A stretch of DNA of 64,000 bases from Celeribacter ethanolicus (GTDB taxonomy: Bacteria; Pseudomonadota; Alphaproteobacteria; Rhodobacterales; Rhodobacteraceae): contig NZ_LRUC01000052.1 in NCBI RefSeq assembly GCF_001550095.1, positions 1-64,000 of the forward strand, read 5' to 3'. The stretch's first letter is position 1. Every line of letters starts with the position of its first letter. Below are positions 27,062 through 37,500 of this stretch, one piece after another. The notes below the pieces were generated by a model. It ran no database searches. It worked only from the letters and a program-made list of their open reading frames with translations, and had not been told where the DNA came from. Position numbers and translations under genes: made by a program.

Positions 27062-27301
27062 TTATCCTCTCTGCAAACGGTAATCCTTGAGCCCGCGCAA
27101 CTCGGCGGGCACTTCAAGGTTAGCATTCTGGCGCATGGTGGAAAGGAAAAGCGACATACAGCCGCCGCAATCCGCCGCCTTGCCCAAAGCGCGGTACACC
27201 TTACCCGGCGTGATGATCGTTTCCGGGTCGGACGCCCGCATCCAGTCGATCGCGGCATGAATGTCGCGATCCGTGATGACATTGCAGGAACAGACGATCA
27301 T
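27062..27301 (-). CDS. bfd: Bacterioferritin-associated ferredoxin
   Basis: A 79-residue [2Fe-2S] protein that reduces iron in Bfr so that it can be released. The cluster ligands are the CxC near the N-terminus (MIVCSCNVITD) and CGGC at about residues 38-41 (AADCGGCMSLF). ATG 27301 is chosen over the GTG two codons upstream because GGAG is then six bases away. It is paired with bfr. Confidence 0.93.
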   Translation of the reverse strand: MIVCSCNVITDRDIHAAIDWMRASDPETIITPGKVYRALGKAADCGGCMSLFLSTMRQNANLEVPAELRGLKDYRLQRG

Positions 27302-27364
27302 ATGCACCTCCGAGAAACGACGGCAAAAGAACTGCCCGACAGGTTGCCTCCAGCCTCGAAAGGA

Positions 27365-27395
27365 ACAGGCCGGAAGGAGGTCACCCCCGGCCTGT
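27365..27395 (-). terminator. Hairpin between imelysin and bfd
   Basis: ACAGGCCGG and CCGGCCTGT form a perfect 9-base stem around a 13-base loop. On the minus strand the T-run after it is weak (TTCCTTTCG), so it may act as an attenuator, giving the imelysin gene higher expression than the genes behind it. Confidence 0.5.
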
Positions 27396-27405
27396 CCGCC
27401 AAGAT

Positions 27406-28659
27406 TTACTGGAAGACGGCTTCCGGGTTGTCGAGGCTGTCGGAGCCTTCGACTTCAATCTCACTCGCGGTTAGCACAGCCACAGCACGTTCGATTACAC
27501 GGGTCTGCGCGACCAAGGCATCGACAGCGGTCATGATCAGCTCTTCACCGGCCTCGTTGCCACGGCCCAGCATCTGGTCATAGGAGAACCCGGCTTCGGC
27601 GGCAGCCTTGATCTGGCCCAGCTCGGCCACGGAATGATCCACCGCGGCGGTCAGATCGGCGGCCAGCGCCGGATCTTTCGAGGCCAGCAGGTCCTCAAGG
27701 CTCTCGCCCTTCACCAGCGTGCCGTCGACGCGGACATATTGCCCGGTGTAGACGTTGTGAATGCCCACGCCGTCATAGAAATGCGAGTTGTGGGTGTTGT
27801 CGGAGAAACAATCATGCTCTTCCTCCGGGTCGTTCAGCATCAGGCCGAGCTTCATGCGTTCGCCCGCCTGCTCGCCATAGGACAGCGATCCCATGCCGGT
27901 GAGCATCGCGGTCACGCCCGCCGCCGGATCGGCCAGAACGGTCTCGCGCGCCTCACCGCCTTCGGACCATTGCGCCACCATATATTCCAGATCGGAGACC
28001 AGCAGTTTGGACGCCGCCGTCAGATACTGGCCCCGACGGTCGCAATGGCCGCCGGTGCACTCGTCGCCGGTCAGGTAGTCGGTGTAGGACCGCGTACCAG
28101 CCCCGTGATCGGTGCCGTTCAGATCCTGCCCCCAGAGCAGGAATTCGATGGCGTGATAGCCGGTCGAGACGTTGGCCTCAACCTCATCGGCCTCGTGCAG
28201 CGTCTCGGCCAGAAGCTCGGGCGTGATCTCGGTCGCGTCGATCTCTTCGCCGGAAATCTCGATGGTCGGGTTGGCGATCACGTTGAGGACCGCCAGCGGG
28301 TTCTCGTCGGTGGCGCCGCCATAGGAACCGTCGACATAGTCGATCAGCCCCTCGTCGAGCGGCCAGGCGTTCACCTTGCCCTCCCAGTCGTCGACGATCG
28401 GATTGCCGAAACGGAAGACCTCGGATTGCTGATAGGGCACGCGCGCCGCGATCCAGGCGGTTTTCGCAGCCAGAAGCGTGTGCTCGGACGGTTTGGCGAT
28501 CAGATCGGCGATGGCCGCATCCAGCTCCTGTGCCTTGATCAGCGCGTCGCCATAGGTGGCTTCGGCGATATTGGCATAGTTGGTCACCACTTCGGCTTCG
28601 CCCGCGAAGGCGGTGGCAGGCAGGGCGGCGGCGATCACGGCCGTCATCATACGTTTCAT
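27406..28659 (-). CDS. Imelysin family iron-uptake protein (IrpA-like)
   Basis: A 417-residue exported protein with a Sec signal (MKRMMTAVIAAALPATAFA). It has the canonical imelysin motif GxHxxE in STGYHAIEFLLWGQD (about residues 165-179) and the conserved RVPYQQSEVFRFGNPIVDDW. Family members are iron-regulated periplasmic proteins, sometimes listed as insulin-cleaving peptidases from the founding member, but a role in iron capture is better supported. First gene of the cluster, with a dyad 92 bases before its start and bfd-bfr behind a hairpin. Confidence 0.92.
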   Translation of the reverse strand: MKRMMTAVIAAALPATAFAGEAEVVTNYANIAEATYGDALIKAQELDAAIADLIAKPSEHTLLAAKTAWIAARVPYQQSEVFRFGNPIVDDWEGKVNAWPLDEGLIDYVDGSYGGATDENPLAVLNVIANPTIEISGEEIDATEITPELLAETLHEADEVEANVSTGYHAIEFLLWGQDLNGTDHGAGTRSYTDYLTGDECTGGHCDRRGQYLTAASKLLVSDLEYMVAQWSEGGEARETVLADPAAGVTAMLTGMGSLSYGEQAGERMKLGLMLNDPEEEHDCFSDNTHNSHFYDGVGIHNVYTGQYVRVDGTLVKGESLEDLLASKDPALAADLTAAVDHSVAELGQIKAAAEAGFSYDQMLGRGNEAGEELIMTAVDALVAQTRVIERAVAVLTASEIEVEGSDSLDNPEAVFQ

Positions 28660-28750
28660 CAGGTCTTGTCCCTATTCTGGCATCCGCAGCCCGTGGCGCG
28701 GACAGGTCTTCCGATCCGCGTGATCTTGTGTCACGCACTCCCGAAGTAAC

Positions 28751-28774
28751 TGACTTCTTTGGTCGGATAAGTCA
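28751..28774. promoter_or_regulatory. Inverted repeat in the imelysin promoter region
   Basis: TGACTT-N12-AAGTCA lies 92 bases before the imelysin start. An iron regulator (RirA, Irr or Fur type) would be expected here, but the sequence does not clearly match a consensus I can name. Confidence 0.35.
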
Positions 28775-28865
28775 ATCCTGATTGTTTTGATAGGGATATG
28801 AAACTTCCGTGACCCGACGACAACCGGTCGCCCCACACCGCATGGATCTCGGAAAATTCCCGAAC

Positions 28866-30011
28866 TCAATCAAGCGTTTGCCGATACCGCCGCAGCGCCA
28901 CCACCACCACGACCAGCAGGATCACCGCAATCGCCGCCATGTTGGAGGCAACCTCGGGGAAGCCCGCCCCCTTGAGCATCACCTTGCGCACGAGACGCAG
29001 GAAATGCGTCGCGGGAATCGCCGTCCCCAGAGCCTGCGCCCAACCGGGCATGGCCGCGAAGGGGAACATGAAGCCGGACAAAAGCACGGTCGGCAGGATG
29101 GTGAAGAACGACAGCTGCATGGCCTGCATCTGGGTCCGTGCCACAGTGGAAACCAGAAAGCCGATGGCCAGATTGACCACGATATAAAGGTTGAACCCGG
29201 CGAAAAACGCCAGAAACGACCCGGAGAAGGGCACATCGAACAATGCCCGCGCCGCCAGCAGGAACACGAAGGTCTGGACATAGCCGACAAAGACATAGGG
29301 CAGGATTTTGCCCAACATCACTTCGGCAGCCAGGACTGGCGTCGCAATCAGGCTTTCCATCGTGCCCTTCTCGCTTTCGCGCACGATAGCGACGGCGGTG
29401 ATCAGGATCATCGTCATCGACAGGATGATCGCCAAAAGCCCCGGCACGATATTGGTCGAGGTCTGCTGTTCGGCATTGAACGCCCGATGCACGACCAGAT
29501 CGAAGGGCGCAGGCGTCGCCGCCGCACCTGCGAGCGGCCCGGTGAGGCTCTGCGCCATGGCGGTTTCCACCACGCCACTCATCGCCCCGATCGCCCCGCC
29601 TGCCGCCACCGGGTCGGAGGCATCGACGGTCAACAGGATCTCGGGCGTGAGGCCACGGATCATGTCGCGCTCGAACTCCGGCGGGACGGTCAGAACGACA
29701 GAGGCTGTGCCATCCTTGAGCGCCTCTTCACCCTCGTCCGCCGAGGTCACAATACCGATGAAATCAAAGTAATCCGAGGTGTCCATCGCCGCCGTCAGGC
29801 TGCGCACCACCGGGCTTTCGTCCGCCACCTCCACGAGCGTCGGCAGGTTGTGCGGGTCGGTGTCGATGGCATAGCCGAAAAGCAGAAGCTGCATCACCGG
29901 AATGCCGATCATCATGCCGAAGGTCACCCGGTCACGTTTCATCTGGATGAACTCTTTCACCAGAACGCCAAGAAAGCGCGCGAAAGAAAAGAGATCACCT
30001 TTGCGGGTCAT
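28866..30011 (-). CDS. ABC-2 type transporter permease (drug/lipid efflux)
   Basis: A 381-residue inner membrane protein: one N-terminal helix (about residues 30-50), a large periplasmic domain (about 55-180), then five or six helices, the YbhS/YhhJ arrangement. Typical stretches are VIVPGLL-like NIVPGLLAIILSMTMILITA, IVRESEKGTMESLIATPV and MFPFAAMPGWAQALG. The start at 30011 overlaps the ATPase stop by four bases. Together with the HlyD-type protein and ATPase it should form an export pump; substrate unknown. Confidence 0.9.
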   Translation of the reverse strand: MTRKGDLFSFARFLGVLVKEFIQMKRDRVTFGMMIGIPVMQLLLFGYAIDTDPHNLPTLVEVADESPVVRSLTAAMDTSDYFDFIGIVTSADEGEEALKDGTASVVLTVPPEFERDMIRGLTPEILLTVDASDPVAAGGAIGAMSGVVETAMAQSLTGPLAGAAATPAPFDLVVHRAFNAEQQTSTNIVPGLLAIILSMTMILITAVAIVRESEKGTMESLIATPVLAAEVMLGKILPYVFVGYVQTFVFLLAARALFDVPFSGSFLAFFAGFNLYIVVNLAIGFLVSTVARTQMQAMQLSFFTILPTVLLSGFMFPFAAMPGWAQALGTAIPATHFLRLVRKVMLKGAGFPEVASNMAAIAVILLVVVVVALRRYRQTLD

Positions 30012-30949
30012 GCCAAGACCTCCGCACCGAAATTGTCCTTCGCCCCCGCCATCAGATAGATAAACGCCTCTTCGAGTCCCGCCTTTTTCTCCCCCCACTC
30101 ATGCGTGCCCAGCGCGCGCTCCCGCTCCGCCAGCGCCTGAAGCGCCGCGCGATCCGTGCCGGAGACATGCAACTCTGCGCCGAAGCGGATCACCTGCCCC
30201 GCTGCGCCCTCGGCCTCAAGCCGATCTTCCAGCGCGGTCAGCTCCGGCCCGGTGACGACAAAGGTCGAAAGGCCGATCTGGCCGGGAATGTCACCCGCCG
30301 CCCCGTCGATCAGCTTCTTGCCATAGGCGATATAGGCGATGTGGTCGCATTGCACCGCCTCGTCCATGTAATGCGTCGAGACCAGCACCGTGACACCCCT
30401 GGCCGCCAACCGCCGGATTTCATTCCAGAAATCGCGCCGCGCCTTCGGGTCAACGCCTGCCGTCGGCTCGTCCAAAAGCAACAGATCGGGGTCGTGGATC
30501 ATGCAGGCCGCCAGTGCCAGCCGCTGCTTCCAGCCGCCCGAGAGCGTCCCCGCCAATTGCCCCGCCCGCCCCTCGAGCCCGAGATCGCGCACCGCCTCGG
30601 CAACAATCGCCTTGCGGTTCTTCATCCCGAACATCCGCGCCACGAAGTCGAGATTTTCTGCGATGGTGAGGTCCTCATAGAGCGAGAACTTCTGCGTCAT
30701 GTAGCCGACACGTTTCTTGATCGCCCGACTGTCGCGGATGATGTCGAGACCGAGGCAGTGCCCTTCGCCCCCGTCCGGCGTCAGAAGCCCGCACATCATG
30801 CGGATCGTCGTCGTCTTGCCCGATCCGTTCGGTCCGAGAAAGCCATAGATCGTGCCCTTCTCGACCTCCATGTCGAAGCCGTCCACGACCTTGCGATCCC
30901 CGAAAATCTTGGTCAGCCCTTTGACCGATATGGCCAGATCGCGGCTCAT
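30008..30949 (-). CDS. ABC exporter ATP-binding protein (YbhF type)
   Basis: A 313-residue ATPase. Walker A is GPNGSGKTTT, the signature is LSGGWKQRLALA, Walker B is LLLLDEPTAGVDP and the switch His is in VLVSTHYMDEA. The C-terminal extension after residue 220 is typical of ABC-2 exporters. Unlike E. coli YbhF it carries only one ATPase domain. It overlaps its neighbours on both sides by four bases. Confidence 0.93.
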   Translation of the reverse strand: MSRDLAISVKGLTKIFGDRKVVDGFDMEVEKGTIYGFLGPNGSGKTTTIRMMCGLLTPDGGEGHCLGLDIIRDSRAIKKRVGYMTQKFSLYEDLTIAENLDFVARMFGMKNRKAIVAEAVRDLGLEGRAGQLAGTLSGGWKQRLALAACMIHDPDLLLLDEPTAGVDPKARRDFWNEIRRLAARGVTVLVSTHYMDEAVQCDHIAYIAYGKKLIDGAAGDIPGQIGLSTFVVTGPELTALEDRLEAEGAAGQVIRFGAELHVSGTDRAALQALAERERALGTHEWGEKKAGLEEAFIYLMAGAKDNFGAEVLA

Positions 30950-31908
30950 TCCTGCACCGCCGCCCGGGCATCAACCGTCACTGGCTGACCGGGCAGAACG
31001 CCTTCCGGGTCGACCACCTCCGCTTCGACGCGGTAGACCAGACGCCCGCGCTGATCGCTCGTGTAGAGGATCGGCGGGGTGTATTGCGGGTCGGATGCCA
31101 GCCGGGTGATCTTCGCGGTCAGATCCGGAGGACAGCCCTCGCAGGAGATCTCCACGATGCCCCCCGGCGAGAGGTCCGCGCGTTCGGCCTCCGGCACGAA
31201 AAACAGCGCCGTCATCTGATCGGGCGGCAGGATCGAGACCACCGGCGTGCCCGCGCCTGCGACTTCGCCAATCTCGTAGAACACCTTCTCCACCTGCCCT
31301 GTCACGGGGGCGTAGACCTGCCGGTCATCGAGATCGGAGCGCGCCAGATCGACCTGCGCCTGAGCCGCCGCCACCGCCGCCTCCGCCGCGCGCTGTTCGG
31401 CATCGCGGGCCGGAAGTTCCGAGACCGTCAACTGTGCCTCAAGCTGGGCGACCGCCGCCTGCGCCTCATCCACGGCGGCCTGCAAATCGTCCACCCCCGC
31501 CTGCGTCGTCGCCCCCCGCGCCAAAAGCGCCTGCCCGCGCTCCAGCCGGGTCGTCGCGATGTCCTCCGCCACCCGCGCCTGATCGAGAGAGGCGCGCGTC
31601 ACCGCGATCTCCGCCTCGCGCGAGCCGGTCGACAGGTTGTCCAAAGTCGCCTCTGCCTGCGCCAGTTGCGCCTGAGCCGCACGCAGCGCCGCCGCAGCCT
31701 GTTTGCTTTCCAGCGCGAAAAGCAACGCCCCCTTGCCGACCTGATCGCCTTCGGTCACGCCGATGCCCTCGATCCGCCCCGCCGTCGCGGCGGCGGCATA
31801 GGTGAACTCACCCTCGATATAGCCATCGTAGACATGCGCGGGCGGCGGGTTGAAGCCCGGATAAATCGCCGCAACAATGGACACGAACCAGCTCGGAAGA
31901 TCAGCCAT
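30946..31908 (-). CDS. HlyD-type membrane fusion protein
   Basis: A 320-residue periplasmic adaptor that would link the ABC-2 pump to an outer membrane channel. A short N-terminal hydrophobic segment leads to the biotinyl-lipoyl half (ATAGRIEGIGVTEGDQVGKG), a long Ala/Gln-rich coiled coil (about residues 70-190) and the second lipoyl half plus beta-barrel (VYAPVTGQVEKVFYEIGEVA, PVTVDARAAVQE). Similar to YbhG/YhiI. It overlaps the upstream TetR gene by eight bases and the ATPase gene by four. Confidence 0.9.
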   Translation of the reverse strand: MADLPSWFVSIVAAIYPGFNPPPAHVYDGYIEGEFTYAAAATAGRIEGIGVTEGDQVGKGALLFALESKQAAAALRAAQAQLAQAEATLDNLSTGSREAEIAVTRASLDQARVAEDIATTRLERGQALLARGATTQAGVDDLQAAVDEAQAAVAQLEAQLTVSELPARDAEQRAAEAAVAAAQAQVDLARSDLDDRQVYAPVTGQVEKVFYEIGEVAGAGTPVVSILPPDQMTALFFVPEAERADLSPGGIVEISCEGCPPDLTAKITRLASDPQYTPPILYTSDQRGRLVYRVEAEVVDPEGVLPGQPVTVDARAAVQE

Positions 31909-32584
31909 GGGGGGCCTCCTGTACGGGAGCGGGATCGAGCCCCGCGCAGAAAATGGTCAGATGGGTGTCGAACAGCCGCGCGAGGCCGATGTCCCCGGGT
32001 GTCACCCCCTCGGCCCGAATGCCGAAGACATCGGCCAGAATCACATGCATGAGCACCGGCCCCAGAAGGCTGCGCACCGCCATCTCAGGGTCGACGGGAC
32101 GGATATGACCACCCGCGACGCCCTGTCTGAACAGCGTGGCGAGCGCGGGCAGAACGCGTCCGATCACCCGCTCGCGATACATCTCGGCAAGGCGCGGATG
32201 CGACACCGCCTCGCGCACCACGAGCTTCGGCACGGCCACGATGCGCGGGTCCGACAGGCGGGCTGCAAAGAGTGGCACGAAGCGTTTCAGAAGCACGCGC
32301 GGATCGCCTTCGAAGCGCTCGATCTGGATCACCACCTCGCCCACAACAGGGCCGACGGCGCGGTCCACCAGCGCTTCAATCACCGCATCCTTCGACGGGA
32401 AATAGAGATAGAGCGCACCTTTCGAAACGCCTGCCCGGCGCGCGATCTGTTCCACCGTGGTGCGGTCGAACCCCTGTTCTGTGAAAAGATCGAGAGCCGC
32501 GTCCAGAAGCTCGTCGGGCCGCGCCTCCTTGCGGCGACGAAATTTCGGGGAAGCCTCCCCGCCTGCCTCTTCCCGATCCGACAT
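31901..32584 (-). CDS. TetR/AcrR family regulator of the efflux operon
   Basis: A 227-residue repressor. The N-terminal HTH is LLDAALDLFTEQGFDRTTVE followed by ARRAGVSKGALYLYFPSKDA; the C-terminal ligand domain is of the general TetR_C type. It is the first gene of the TetR-HlyD-ATPase-permease operon, the same arrangement as E. coli cecR-ybhGFS, so it most likely represses its own operon and responds to the exported compound. A TGAC/GTCA dyad is 37 bases before the start. Confidence 0.9.
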   Translation of the reverse strand: MSDREEAGGEASPKFRRRKEARPDELLDAALDLFTEQGFDRTTVEQIARRAGVSKGALYLYFPSKDAVIEALVDRAVGPVVGEVVIQIERFEGDPRVLLKRFVPLFAARLSDPRIVAVPKLVVREAVSHPRLAEMYRERVIGRVLPALATLFRQGVAGGHIRPVDPEMAVRSLLGPVLMHVILADVFGIRAEGVTPGDIGLARLFDTHLTIFCAGLDPAPVQEAPHG

Positions 32585-32620
32585 GAGTGCGCCCCTCCGA
32601 GTCGCATCTGAAAAACTAAC

Positions 32621-32630
32621 TGACCAGTCA
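32621..32630. promoter_or_regulatory. Putative TetR operator
   Basis: TGAC-CA-GTCA with AT-rich flanks (ACTAAC on the left, TTTATTT on the right) is the usual core of AcrR-type operators. It is placed to repress the operon starting at 32584. Confidence 0.5.
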
Positions 32631-32794
32631 TTTATTTAATTTCACCCCAAAAGTAAAGAGCGGTCGCGATCCCGACCTGTCACGCAAGTTTCATGCGCGA
32701 CGCCTAAAAGTTGCCCACCCGATGCGACATTTCGTTTCAAAGAAAAGTGAGATAAAATCATAGAGTTGCGGGACGGTGCAAACCCATGCAAAGC

Positions 32795-32808
32795 TTGATA
32801 TATATCAA
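32795..32808 (+). promoter_or_regulatory. FNR/FnrL-type binding site
   Basis: TTGATATATATCAA is a perfect match to the FNR consensus TTGAT-N4-ATCAA. It lies 104 bases before the flavoprotein-PFOR operon. The gap 32585-32912 also holds the TetR dyad and no gene. An FNR activator at about -41 would put the transcript start near 32850, leaving a leader of roughly 65 bases. Confidence 0.8.
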
Positions 32809-32912
32809 CGCCCCGGGCACGGTTCCCCGCAATGGTGCCCCAAAGTCGCGACACCCGTCGCATAACGCATAAGATCGCACACGAAGCGCCAGACTCTATT
32901 AAAGGCCAAGCC

Positions 32913-34580
32913 ATGACTCAGAACGCCGAGAAGAAGCCCGGCACCAAACGCGCCGATTTCACGCCGCTGGTGGATCAGACCAAGACCACGGGCACAGGTC
33001 CGATCCGCAGCCAGATCCCCGCCTATGTCACCCTGACCCCGCCCTGTGCGGCGGCCTGTCCGGCGGGCGAGAATATCCGCGAATGGCTGGCGGAGGCGAC
33101 CGCCGGGCGTTATCGCGAGGCCTGGGAGATCCTGACCGCGCAAAACCCGATGCCCGCCGTGCATGGCCGGGTCTGCTATCATCCCTGCGAAACCGGCTGC
33201 AACCGCGGCGAAGTCGACACCTCCGTGTCGATCCACGCCGTCGAGCGGTTCCTGGGCGACATGGCCAATGAAAAAGGCTGGCAATTCAAAGCGGTGAACC
33301 CACCCTCGGGCAAGAAGGTCTTGGTCGTGGGCGCAGGTCCGTCGGGCCTGTCCTGCGCCTATCACCTCGCGCGGCTCGGTCACGCGGTTGAAATCCGCGA
33401 GGCCGGTCCGGTCGCGGGTGGCATGATGCATTTCGGCATTCCCGCCTACCGTATGCCGCGCGAAGAGCTGGCCCAAGATGTGTCCCGGATCGAGGCTCTC
33501 GGCGTCAAGATCACGCTGAACCACAAGGTCACCGACCTGATGGCCGAGAAATCCGAAGGCGGTTTCGATGCCGTCTATCTCGCCATAGGCGCGGGCGCGG
33601 GCAAACATGTCGACATCCCGGCCAAGGAAGCGCCAAAAATCCTCGACGCCGTCAACCTCCTGTCCGACGCCTCGAAAGGCGAAGCCCCGCTTCTGGGCCG
33701 CCGCGTCGTAGTTTACGGCGGCGGCAACACTGCGATGGACGCGGCGCGAACCGCCAAACGCCTGGGTGCCACGGAAACCCTCATCGTCTACCGCCGCGAC
33801 CGTGAGCACATGCCCGCCCATGAGTTCGAGGCCGACGAGGCCATGGCCGAGGGCGTTAAAATCAAATGGCTGACCACGATCAAGGAGATCGACGGCGATG
33901 AATTGAAGGTCGAGCGCATGGAGATTGGCGCCGACGGCAAGGCACATCCCACAGGCGAGTTCGAGACGCTGACCGCCGATGCCGTGGTTCTGGCCCTGGG
34001 TCAGGAGACCGACAGCACCTTCCTCAAATCCGTCCCCGGACTGGAGTTTAGCTGGAACGGCACCGTCGAGGTGAATGAGAACCGCATGACCGGCTGCGAA
34101 GGCGTGTTTGCCGGTGGCGACATGGTGCCGGATCAGCAATCGGTCACCATCGCCACCGGTCACGGCAAACTCGCCGCACGCCATATCGACGCCTGGCTTG
34201 CGGGCACCACCTATGTCGCAGAAGAGCCACCCGCACTCGTCACCGCCGACATGCTGCACCTGCCGGTCTACTCGGATGTGGACCCGAAAGAACAAGCGGC
34301 GTTGGCCACCAGCAAACGCGAAGGGTTCGACGAGGTTCTGAGCGGCCTGTCGGAAAAAGAAGCCCGCTATGAGGCGTCGCGCTGCTATTCCTGCGGGTCC
34401 TGTTACGAATGCGACAACTGCTATGCCGCCTGCCCCGAGGACGCCATCGTCAAACTCGGCACCGGCAAGGGCTATGAGATCGACCCGGAAAAATGCACGG
34501 GCTGCCAGTCCTGCTTCGATCAATGCCCCTGCCACGCCCTCGAAATGATTGCTGATACCGCGGAGATCTCCCATGCTTGA
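32913..34580 (+). CDS. NAD(P)H-dependent FeS flavoprotein, GltD/NfnB-like, PFOR partner
   Basis: A 555-residue cytoplasmic protein. The N-terminal GltD-type cysteine domain (Cys45, Cys49, then CYHPCETGC at about 88-96) would bind 4Fe-4S clusters. The FAD site is VLVVGAGPSGLSCAYHLARL and the NAD(P) site is VVVYGGGNTAMDAARTAKRL. The C-terminus carries an extra Cys-rich ferredoxin domain (CYSCGSCYECDNCYAACP, then CTGCQSCFDQCPCHALEM). It overlaps the PFOR start by eight bases, so the two are coupled. Likely role: passing electrons between PFOR and NAD(P)H. It is a paralogue of the flavoprotein part of the gene at 49846. Confidence 0.88.
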   Translation: MTQNAEKKPGTKRADFTPLVDQTKTTGTGPIRSQIPAYVTLTPPCAAACPAGENIREWLAEATAGRYREAWEILTAQNPMPAVHGRVCYHPCETGCNRGEVDTSVSIHAVERFLGDMANEKGWQFKAVNPPSGKKVLVVGAGPSGLSCAYHLARLGHAVEIREAGPVAGGMMHFGIPAYRMPREELAQDVSRIEALGVKITLNHKVTDLMAEKSEGGFDAVYLAIGAGAGKHVDIPAKEAPKILDAVNLLSDASKGEAPLLGRRVVVYGGGNTAMDAARTAKRLGATETLIVYRRDREHMPAHEFEADEAMAEGVKIKWLTTIKEIDGDELKVERMEIGADGKAHPTGEFETLTADAVVLALGQETDSTFLKSVPGLEFSWNGTVEVNENRMTGCEGVFAGGDMVPDQQSVTIATGHGKLAARHIDAWLAGTTYVAEEPPALVTADMLHLPVYSDVDPKEQAALATSKREGFDEVLSGLSEKEARYEASRCYSCGSCYECDNCYAACPEDAIVKLGTGKGYEIDPEKCTGCQSCFDQCPCHALEMIADTAEISHA

Positions 34581-37500
34581 CCATGAACATATCACGCCGC
34601 CGTCCAATGAGACCCGCGAGGCCACGCACAGCCATGCCACGATGGACGGCAACGCCGCCGTGGCCCATATCGCCTACCGGGTGAATGAGGTCTGCTCGAT
34701 CTACCCGATCACGCCGTCGTCGCCGATGGCGGAGCTTGCCGATGACTGGACCGCGCAGGGTGTGCACAACATCTGGGGCGACATTCCGGTCATCCAGGAG
34801 ATGCAATCCGAAGGCGGCGCGGCAGGGACCGTTCACGGCTCCCTGCAAGCGGGCGCTTTGACCACGACCTTCACCGCGTCTCAGGGCCTCATGCTGATGC
34901 TGCCCAATATGTTCAAGATCGCGGGCGAGTTGACGCCCACGGTGTTCCACGTCGCAGCGCGCTCTCTGGCGACACACGCGCTCTCGATCTTCGGCGATCA
35001 TGCCGATGTGATGGCGGCGCGCTCAACGGGCTTTGCCATGCTCGCCGCCTCTTCCGTTCAGGAAGCCCATGACATGGCGCTGGTGGCCCATGCCGCCACG
35101 CTCAAGGCGCGCATTCCCTTCATCCATTTCTTCGACGGCTTCCGCACCTCGCACGAGGTCAACACGCTCGATCTCATCCCCGACACGCAAATCCGCACCA
35201 TGATCGACGACGATCTGGTCCGCGCGCATCGCAAACGTGCGCTTTCTCCGGAAAACCCGTTCATCCGCGGCACCGCGCAGAACCCCGACGTGTTCTTCCA
35301 GTCGCGCGAAGCCGCCAACCCTTTTTACGCCGCCGTGCCGGACATCGTCGACAGCGAGATGCTCAAGCTCGGCCAGATGACCGGCCGCAAATATCGCCCC
35401 TTCGACTATACCGGCGCGCCCGATGCGACCCGCCTGGTGATCGCCATGGGTTCGGGCACCGATGTGATCCGCGAGACCGTCGAGGACCTCACGGCCAAGG
35501 GCGAGAAGATCGGCATGATCGCGGTGCGGCTCTACCGGCCCTTCTCCGCCAAACATCTGTTTGCCGTTCTGCCCGACACGGTCGAGAAAATCGCCGTGCT
35601 CGACCGCTCGAAAGAGCCGGGCACCACAGGCGAGCCTTTGTATCTCGATGTGGTTTCGGCCCTCGCGGAAGCCGTCGCGATCGGCACGCGGGACACCATG
35701 CCACGCGTGATCGGCGGGCGTTATGGCCTGTCGTCCAAGGATTTCACCCCGGCACAGGTCAAAGCCGTGTTCGACAACCTGTTGAAAGACAAACCGAAAA
35801 CCAATTTCACCGTCGGCATCCATGATGATGTCTCCTTCACCTCTTTGAAGGTCGATCCGACCTACGACATCGAAAAAGACAACGTGGTCCGCGCGGTCTT
35901 CTACGGTCTCGGGGCCGACGGCACGGTCGGAGCCAACAAGAACTCGGTCAAGATCATCGCCGCCGAACCGGACCACTATGCGCAGGGCTATTTCGTCTAT
36001 GACAGCCACAAATCCGGCGCCGTCACCGAAAGCCATCTGCGCTTTGGCCCGGAACCGATCGAGGCGCCCTATCTGATCGCCTCCGCGAATTTCGTCGCCT
36101 GTCACCAGTTCCATTTCCTGATGAAAATGGATGTTTTGAAACTCGCGAAACCCGGTGCGACCTTCCTCCTGAATTCGCCCTATGGCGCCGAGGCCACATG
36201 GGATCGGCTGCCGCGTTCCGTGCAGCAGGGGATCATCGACAAGGGGCTGAAACTCTACACCATCGACGCCACAACGGCGGCGCGCGAGCTGGGGCTTGGC
36301 GGGCGCACCAATACGATCCTTCAGACCTGTTTCTTTGCGCTGTCCGGCGTCTTGCCGCGCGACGAAGCCATCGCGAAAATCAAATACGCGATTGAAAAGA
36401 CCTACGCGAAAAAAGGCCGCGAGGTGGTCGAGAAAAACTTCGCCGCCGTCGATGGCGCGCTGGCCGGGTTGCACGAAATCCCCGTGCCCGCCGCGCCCAC
36501 CAGCGTGATCGAACGTCCCTCGCTCGTCCCCGACGACGCGCCCACATTCGTGCGCGACGTGACCGCCAAGATGATGGAAGGCATCGGCGATGACATCCCC
36601 GTCTCCGCCCTGCCTGTCGATGGCACCTTCCCCTCCGGCACCGCCGCCTGGGAAAAACGCAATGTCGCCGACGAGGTCCCGGTCTGGATCGCCGACGAAT
36701 GCATCCAATGCGGCCAATGTTCCTTCGTCTGCCCGCATTCCGTCATCCGCGCGAAATACTTCGACGAAGAATTGTTGGCAAACGCGCCCGAGGGCTTCAA
36801 ATCCGCGCCGGTCAACGCCCGCGGCTATCCGGACGCGGAATTCGCGCTGGAATTCTACCTCGAAGACTGCACCGGCTGCGGTCTCTGCATCGAGGCCTGC
36901 CCGGCGATTTCCGAAGACGACCCGACGCATAAAGCCATCAACCTGCACCTGAAAGAAGACCTGCCCGAGCGCGAGCGCGAAAATATCGCCTTCTTCGAAA
37001 GCCTACCGGTCAACGACCGCTCCCGCGTCGATTTCGCCAATGTGCGCGGCGTTCAGTTCCTCGAACCGCTGTTCGAATTCCCCGGCGCCTGCGCGGGCTG
37101 CGGCGAGACACCTTATGTCAAACTGCTGTCGCAGCTTTTCGGCGACCGGCTCATGGTCGCCAACGCCACCGGCTGTTCCTCGATCTACGGCGGCAACCTT
37201 CCGGTGACGCCATGGACCGTCAACGCCGAGGGCCGTGGTCCGGCCTGGGCCAACTCGCTTTTTGAGGACAACGCCGAGTTCGGCCTTGGTTTCCGCCTTG
37301 CCGCCGACAAACAAACCGCTCTGGCGCAGGACATTCTCAAACGGCTCGCCCCCGATGTGGGCCAAGAGCTTGTCGATGCCATCCTCACCGCCCCGCAGGT
37401 CCGCGAATCCGAGATTCGCACCCAGCGCGAGCGTGTCGGGCTTTTGAAAACCAAGCTCCTTGCACTCCCCCGGACTGAAGACATCGAACACCTCCTGTCG

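Noticed and set aside
35023-36948. A 641-codon open frame on the minus strand within the PFOR gene
   Set aside because: PFOR motifs cover the whole length of the plus strand gene; the antisense frame is a codon-bias effect.
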